From NCBI GenBank assembly GCA_030596605.1, contig JAUVJI010000029.1, positions 1-35,956 on the forward strand: a DNA stretch of 35,956 bases, written 5' to 3'. The notes beneath the pieces are model-generated. The model worked only from the letters and a program-made list of their open reading frames with translations, ran no database searches and had not been told where the DNA came from. Origin of the DNA: Bacteroidales bacterium (lineage in GTDB: Bacteria > Bacteroidota > Bacteroidia > Bacteroidales > JAADJA01). Numbering within the stretch: position 1 is the stretch's first letter; every line of letters starts with the position of its first letter. Shown in pieces: positions 33,300-35,956 of this stretch. Both the position numbers and the translations under genes were made by a program.

Positions 33300-34562
33300 T
33301 TAAACTTTTTTTTTGTATTTTGTTTTTCTTCGCCCTCCAGAACCTTGACGAAGGTGGGTATTCTCTTCATTTTCTTTCATCAAGGCTTGCCAATCATGGG
33401 ATTTGTCATGAGAAAAATCCAGGGTATTTTCATAATCCTTTTTGGTAATCTCTATTCGTTGGATGGGTTTCTTCAGGTTCTTTTCAATTTCGATTAATAG
33501 TTCTTTTTCTTCTGTACTGCAAAACGAAACTGCGCGCCCTTTTTGCCTGCCACGCCCCGTTCTACCTACTCTGTGTACATAATTTTCTGAAGATTCTGGC
33601 AGGTCATAATTTATTACAAATTCTACATCCGGGATATCAATTCCCCGGGCGCTCACATCGGTAGCAATTAAAATCTTTAACTCCCCTTTTCTAAAGCTTA
33701 TCATCGTTCGTTCACGCTCTTCCTGTATAATGTCACTATGAATCGTATCGGTCACAATATTAACCCTGGTCATCGCTTTTTTTACACGCTCCGCCCGAAC
33801 CTTGGTTCTAACAAAGACTAATATTTTCGATTCTGAATTATTCTTAATCATCTCAGCCAAAAAGAAACGTTTGTCGTCCATTTCAACAAAAGCAACAGCA
33901 TGTTCAATATTTTTTGCTACGGGATCCTTTGGTGAGATTTGAATGCGAATGGCATCGGTAACTAAGGAGTAAGCCAGTTTTTTTATCTTTTCGTTGATGG
34001 TAGCAGAGAAAAAAAGTGTTTGTCGCTTACTGGGAAGATGGCGCATTAAATCGCGGATGTCTTTAATAAACCCCAGGTCGAGCATGTGGTCGGCTTCATC
34101 CAATACCAAAATTTCAACCCGCTTTAAATTAAGCGCACCCTGGCTTACGAGATCAAACATTCTGCCGGGAGTGGCAATTAAAACATCCACTCCTTTATCT
34201 AACTGCTTAATTTGTGGTTCCTGATCTACACCTCCATGAATACAAAAAGTAGTAATCCTCGTATGTTTGCCCAATGTATTAAAAACAGTTTCTATTTGTA
34301 AAGCCAGCTCATGCGTAGGTGCCATCACAAGGCACTTCACTCCATCCGGGCGACCGCTAATTTTGCGTTCTTGCAATATGTGTAGAACAGGTATGGCAAA
34401 GGCTGCCGTTTTACCTGTACCGGTTTGCGCAATGGCGAGAACGTCCTCTCCTTTTAAAATGGGAGGAATAGATTTATATTGTATATCGGTAGGTTTTTTA
34501 AACCCCAATTTCGAGATACTGGTTTTTATTCCATCGGCAATGCGATATTCATCAAATTTCAT
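33300..34562 (-). CDS. DEAD-box RNA helicase (RhlE-like)
   Basis: A 420-residue ATP-dependent RNA helicase with the Q motif FKKPTDIQYKSIPP (21-34), motif I AQTGTGKT (45-52), motif II DEAD (155-158), motif III SAT (186-188), and motifs V-VI ATDVSARGIDIP and HRVGRTGRG. Motif Ia, normally PTREL, reads PTHEL (82-86), a single-base change that is worth noting because the Arg contacts RNA. The short basic tail (GRRKTKYKKKV) is typical of RhlE-type proteins. It probably acts in ribosome assembly or RNA turnover in the cold; the neighbouring cold-shock gene in the same orientation supports this. A fragment of a related gene lies at 30678-30812. Confidence 0.93.
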   Translation of the reverse strand: MKFDEYRIADGIKTSISKLGFKKPTDIQYKSIPPILKGEDVLAIAQTGTGKTAAFAIPVLHILQERKISGRPDGVKCLVMAPTHELALQIETVFNTLGKHTRITTFCIHGGVDQEPQIKQLDKGVDVLIATPGRMFDLVSQGALNLKRVEILVLDEADHMLDLGFIKDIRDLMRHLPSKRQTLFFSATINEKIKKLAYSLVTDAIRIQISPKDPVAKNIEHAVAFVEMDDKRFFLAEMIKNNSESKILVFVRTKVRAERVKKAMTRVNIVTDTIHSDIIQEERERTMISFRKGELKILIATDVSARGIDIPDVEFVINYDLPESSENYVHRVGRTGRGRQKGRAVSFCSTEEKELLIEIEKNLKKPIQRIEITKKDYENTLDFSHDKSHDWQALMKENEENTHLRQGSGGRRKTKYKKKV

Positions 34563-34579
34563 ACATGCTAAATATGGCG

Positions 34580-34587
34580 CAAAGGTA
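34580..34587 (-). promoter_or_regulatory. -7 promoter element for the DEAD-box helicase
   Basis: The minus strand reads TACCTTTG, matching TAnnTTTG, and gives a leader of about 10-12 nt before the ATG at 34562. No clear -33 TTTG is seen. Confidence 0.5.
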
Positions 34588-34618
34588 GGAATTAGAGGTG
34601 AACTACCAGGCAGGAAAT

Positions 34619-34644
34619 TTCTTAGAAGTTTTAACCTCTAAGAA
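34619..34644. repeat. 8-bp inverted repeat upstream of the helicase promoter
   Basis: TTCTTAGA (34619-34626) and TCTAAGAA (34637-34644) with a 10-nt spacer. It lies 30-60 bp upstream of the -7 element of the helicase gene and could be a regulator site. No U tract follows. Confidence 0.35.
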
Positions 34645-34655
34645 GTTGATATGGG

Positions 34656-34690
34656 CAAAACAAAAAAGCCCCGCAAAAAGCGGGGCTTTT
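34656..34690 (-). terminator. Rho-independent terminator after the cold-shock gene
   Basis: A perfect 11-bp stem, AAAAGCCCCGC (34664-34674) with GCGGGGCTTTT (34680-34690) and a 5-A loop. On the minus strand it is followed by a U-rich tract (TTTTTTGTTTTG), so it ends the cold-shock transcript. Confidence 0.92.
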
Positions 34691-34722
34691 AAAAAAATCT
34701 TGAATAGAATTAAATAATTCTA

Positions 34723-34914
34723 TTAAGCAAGTTTAACGTTAACTGCGTTTAAACCTTTTTTTCCTTCTGCAAGCTCAAATGTTACTGCATCATCTTCTCT
34801 GATTTCATCAATTAAACCTGAAGAATGTACAAAATATTCTTTTCCTGACTCATCATCGGAAATAAACCCAAAACCTTTGGTTCCATTGAAAAATTTAACT
34901 TTACCTGTGTTCAT
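34723..34914 (-). CDS. Cold-shock protein (CspA family)
   Basis: A 63-residue single cold-shock domain of normal length. It has RNP1 KGFGFI (13-18) and RNP2 YFVHSS (about 27-32), preceded by the usual GKVKFFNGTKGFG start. It is an RNA chaperone that melts secondary structure. It is encoded alone between a consensus promoter and a strong terminator, just behind the DEAD-box helicase gene in the same direction. The cold-shock promoter leader here is short (about 35-40 nt), unlike the long regulated leaders of enterobacterial cspA. Confidence 0.95.
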   Translation of the reverse strand: MNTGKVKFFNGTKGFGFISDDESGKEYFVHSSGLIDEIREDDAVTFELAEGKKGLNAVNVKLA

Positions 34915-34956
34915 TGTTTGTTGTGTAAATTATATAAATAATAATAAAAATTGGGG

Positions 34957-34964
34957 CAAATGTA
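34957..34964 (-). promoter_or_regulatory. -7 promoter element for the cold-shock gene
   Basis: The minus strand reads TACATTTG, a match to TAnnTTTG. The predicted leader is about 35-40 nt. Confidence 0.55.
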
Positions 34965-35068
34965 GTAAAAATATTATAAAACCTATACTTTCCCCTAAAT
35001 TATACTATTTAAAAGTCAATCAGTAGCTCTTTGCTGCACTATTACTTTAACAGGTAGCTTAAATAACA

Positions 35069-35161
35069 ATGAAACCAGGGAATCCTGAAAAACATAAACT
35101 CGATATTAAAAATGATGAAAGTAAGGTTATTGTAAATTTATCAATTGAAAGAGGGAAGTAA
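35069..35161 (+). other. Possible 30-codon open frame, doubtful
   Basis: An ATG-started frame of 30 charged residues (MKPGNPEKHKLDIKNDES and onward, ending LSIERGK) lies in the gap between the cold-shock and AbgT genes. No promoter match, homologue or domain is apparent. It may be chance or the remnant of a longer gene. Confidence 0.2.
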
Positions 35162-35182
35162 TTACTAATATGCGGATAATCC

Positions 35183-35956
35183 CTATTGATAATAGAGTCC
35201 TGCTCCCGGTCCAAGTGGAATATTAAGTAAAATCCAGACGATAAGTAAAAGCGACCATGAGATAAAAAAGACTATGGAAAAAGGCAGCATTGTTGACATT
35301 AATGTTCCAATACCGGCACTCTTATCGTATTTTTCATAATATACTATTATCAGTGCAAAGAAACTCATCATAGGCGAGATCATATTTGTTACACTGTCGC
35401 CAATACGGTAAACAACCTGTGATAATTCCGGTGAATAGCCAAGCAGCATAAACATCGGGATAAAGACAGGCCCGAGTATAGCCCACTTTGCTGAAGCAGA
35501 CCCCATAAACATATTAAGAAAACCTGATAAAATAATAAACAGTATTACAAGAGGGATAAGACCCATGTCCATACTGTGCAGGCCCTCTGCCCCTTTTATT
35601 GCTATTATTAGCCCCAGGTTACTCCATTTGAAGAATGCGACAAACTGGGCGGCAAAAAAGACCAGTACCAGGAATGGCACTAAGGTTTTAAAATTATCAA
35701 CCATTCCCTTAACAACATCAGCATCGTTTTTAAACCTACCGGTTATTGCTCCGTAAACGATACCGAGGATGGCAGCAACAATAAAAAGCACCCCAATAAA
35801 TCCTTTTAGCACCGGTGATGTTAACAGTGTGTTACCAGGCCCTCTGAGAATACCATTCTACGGTATCAATCATGCAGATATAATAGCCACAACAATTAGT
35901 GAAATAATAGTTACACATTTAATACCTAACTTTTACCGGGTGTTAAGCTTTTCTAT
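35183..35956 (-). pseudogene. AbgT-family transporter, broken by three in-frame stops, partial at window edge
   Basis: The C-terminal 209 codons are open and encode membrane segments typical of AbgT (p-aminobenzoyl-glutamate/antimetabolite) transporters: FLNMFMGSASAKWAILGPVF, GDSVTNMISPMM and the closing IPLGPGAGLYYQ. Upstream the same frame continues to look like the family: IEKLNTR, stop, KLGIKCVTIISLIVVAIISA, stop, LIP, stop, NGILRGPGNTLLTSPVLKGF. The stops are TAA (35933-35935), TGA (35870-35872) and TAG (35858-35860). NGILR is the family's ENGILR motif with Glu replaced by the TAG. A downstream GTG could start a shortened product, but this would lack half of the transporter, so I call it a pseudogene. 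The 5' end lies outside the window. Confidence 0.8.

Noticed and set aside
1-35956. CRISPR arrays, tRNA or rRNA genes, IS elements and integrases
   Set aside because: Looked for on both strands by eye; no regularly spaced repeats, cloverleaf sequences, transposase or integrase motifs were found.

Overview
The window is AT-rich chromosomal DNA from a member of the Bacteroidota. Evidence: repeated TAnnTTTG -7 promoter elements, a secreted carboxypeptidase with a C-terminal type IX secretion (T9SS) sorting domain, a DUF4835/PorD-like protein, a Bacteroidota-style 111-residue RNA polymerase omega subunit, and a GyrA whose GyrA box has the QNRGGVG form. No rRNA, tRNA, CRISPR array, transposase or integrase was recognised. 

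Layout: (1) 0.1-2.4 kb holds an ArnT/PMT-like glycosyltransferase flanked by two N-terminally truncated SRPBCC (AHSA1-like) fragments and a short membrane-protein fragment. (2) 2.5-8.5 kb: T9SS-exported M14 zinc carboxypeptidase, fused membrane/spermidine-synthase-like protein, a membrane protein with a highly charged coiled-coil N-terminus, and an AONS-family PLP enzyme. (3) 8.7-14.6 kb is a core run, bamD - rpoZ - coaBC - DUF4835 - recN - fabI, coupling outer-membrane assembly, transcription, CoA and fatty-acid synthesis and DNA repair. (4) 14.7-25.3 kb: two acyl-CoA dehydrogenases, an unknown protein, clpC, gyrA and a secreted TPR protein. (5) 25.3-33.3 kb is accessory: a gene-free repeat-bearing spacer, a tight four-gene operon (two-GHKL-domain kinase, receiver, HNH nuclease, YhdJ-like adenine methyltransferase), a helicase gene fragment, a Panacea-antitoxin/RelE-like toxin pair, dispersed hairpin repeats and two tandem Kazal-like lipoproteins. 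(6) 33.3-36.0 kb: DEAD-box helicase, cold-shock protein and an AbgT-family transporter gene broken by three in-frame stops at the window edge.

The most interesting locus is the minus-strand operon at 25.85-30.34 kb. It places a phosphorelay-like pair (a kinase-like protein with two ATPase modules and an H-box histidine, plus an output-less receiver with an intact phosphorylation site) next to an HNH nuclease and a methyltransferase that closely resembles E. coli YhdJ (known site ATGCAT). Gene gaps are 2-6 bp, and the operon has its own well-formed promoter (TTTG, 19 bp, TACTTTTG) with operator-like palindromes at the predicted transcription start. I infer a signal-gated restriction-modification or anti-phage defence system. 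It does not match a named defence system that I know, and it sits beside a toxin-antitoxin module.

All calls are from reading the sequence and remembered family features; no database search was possible.
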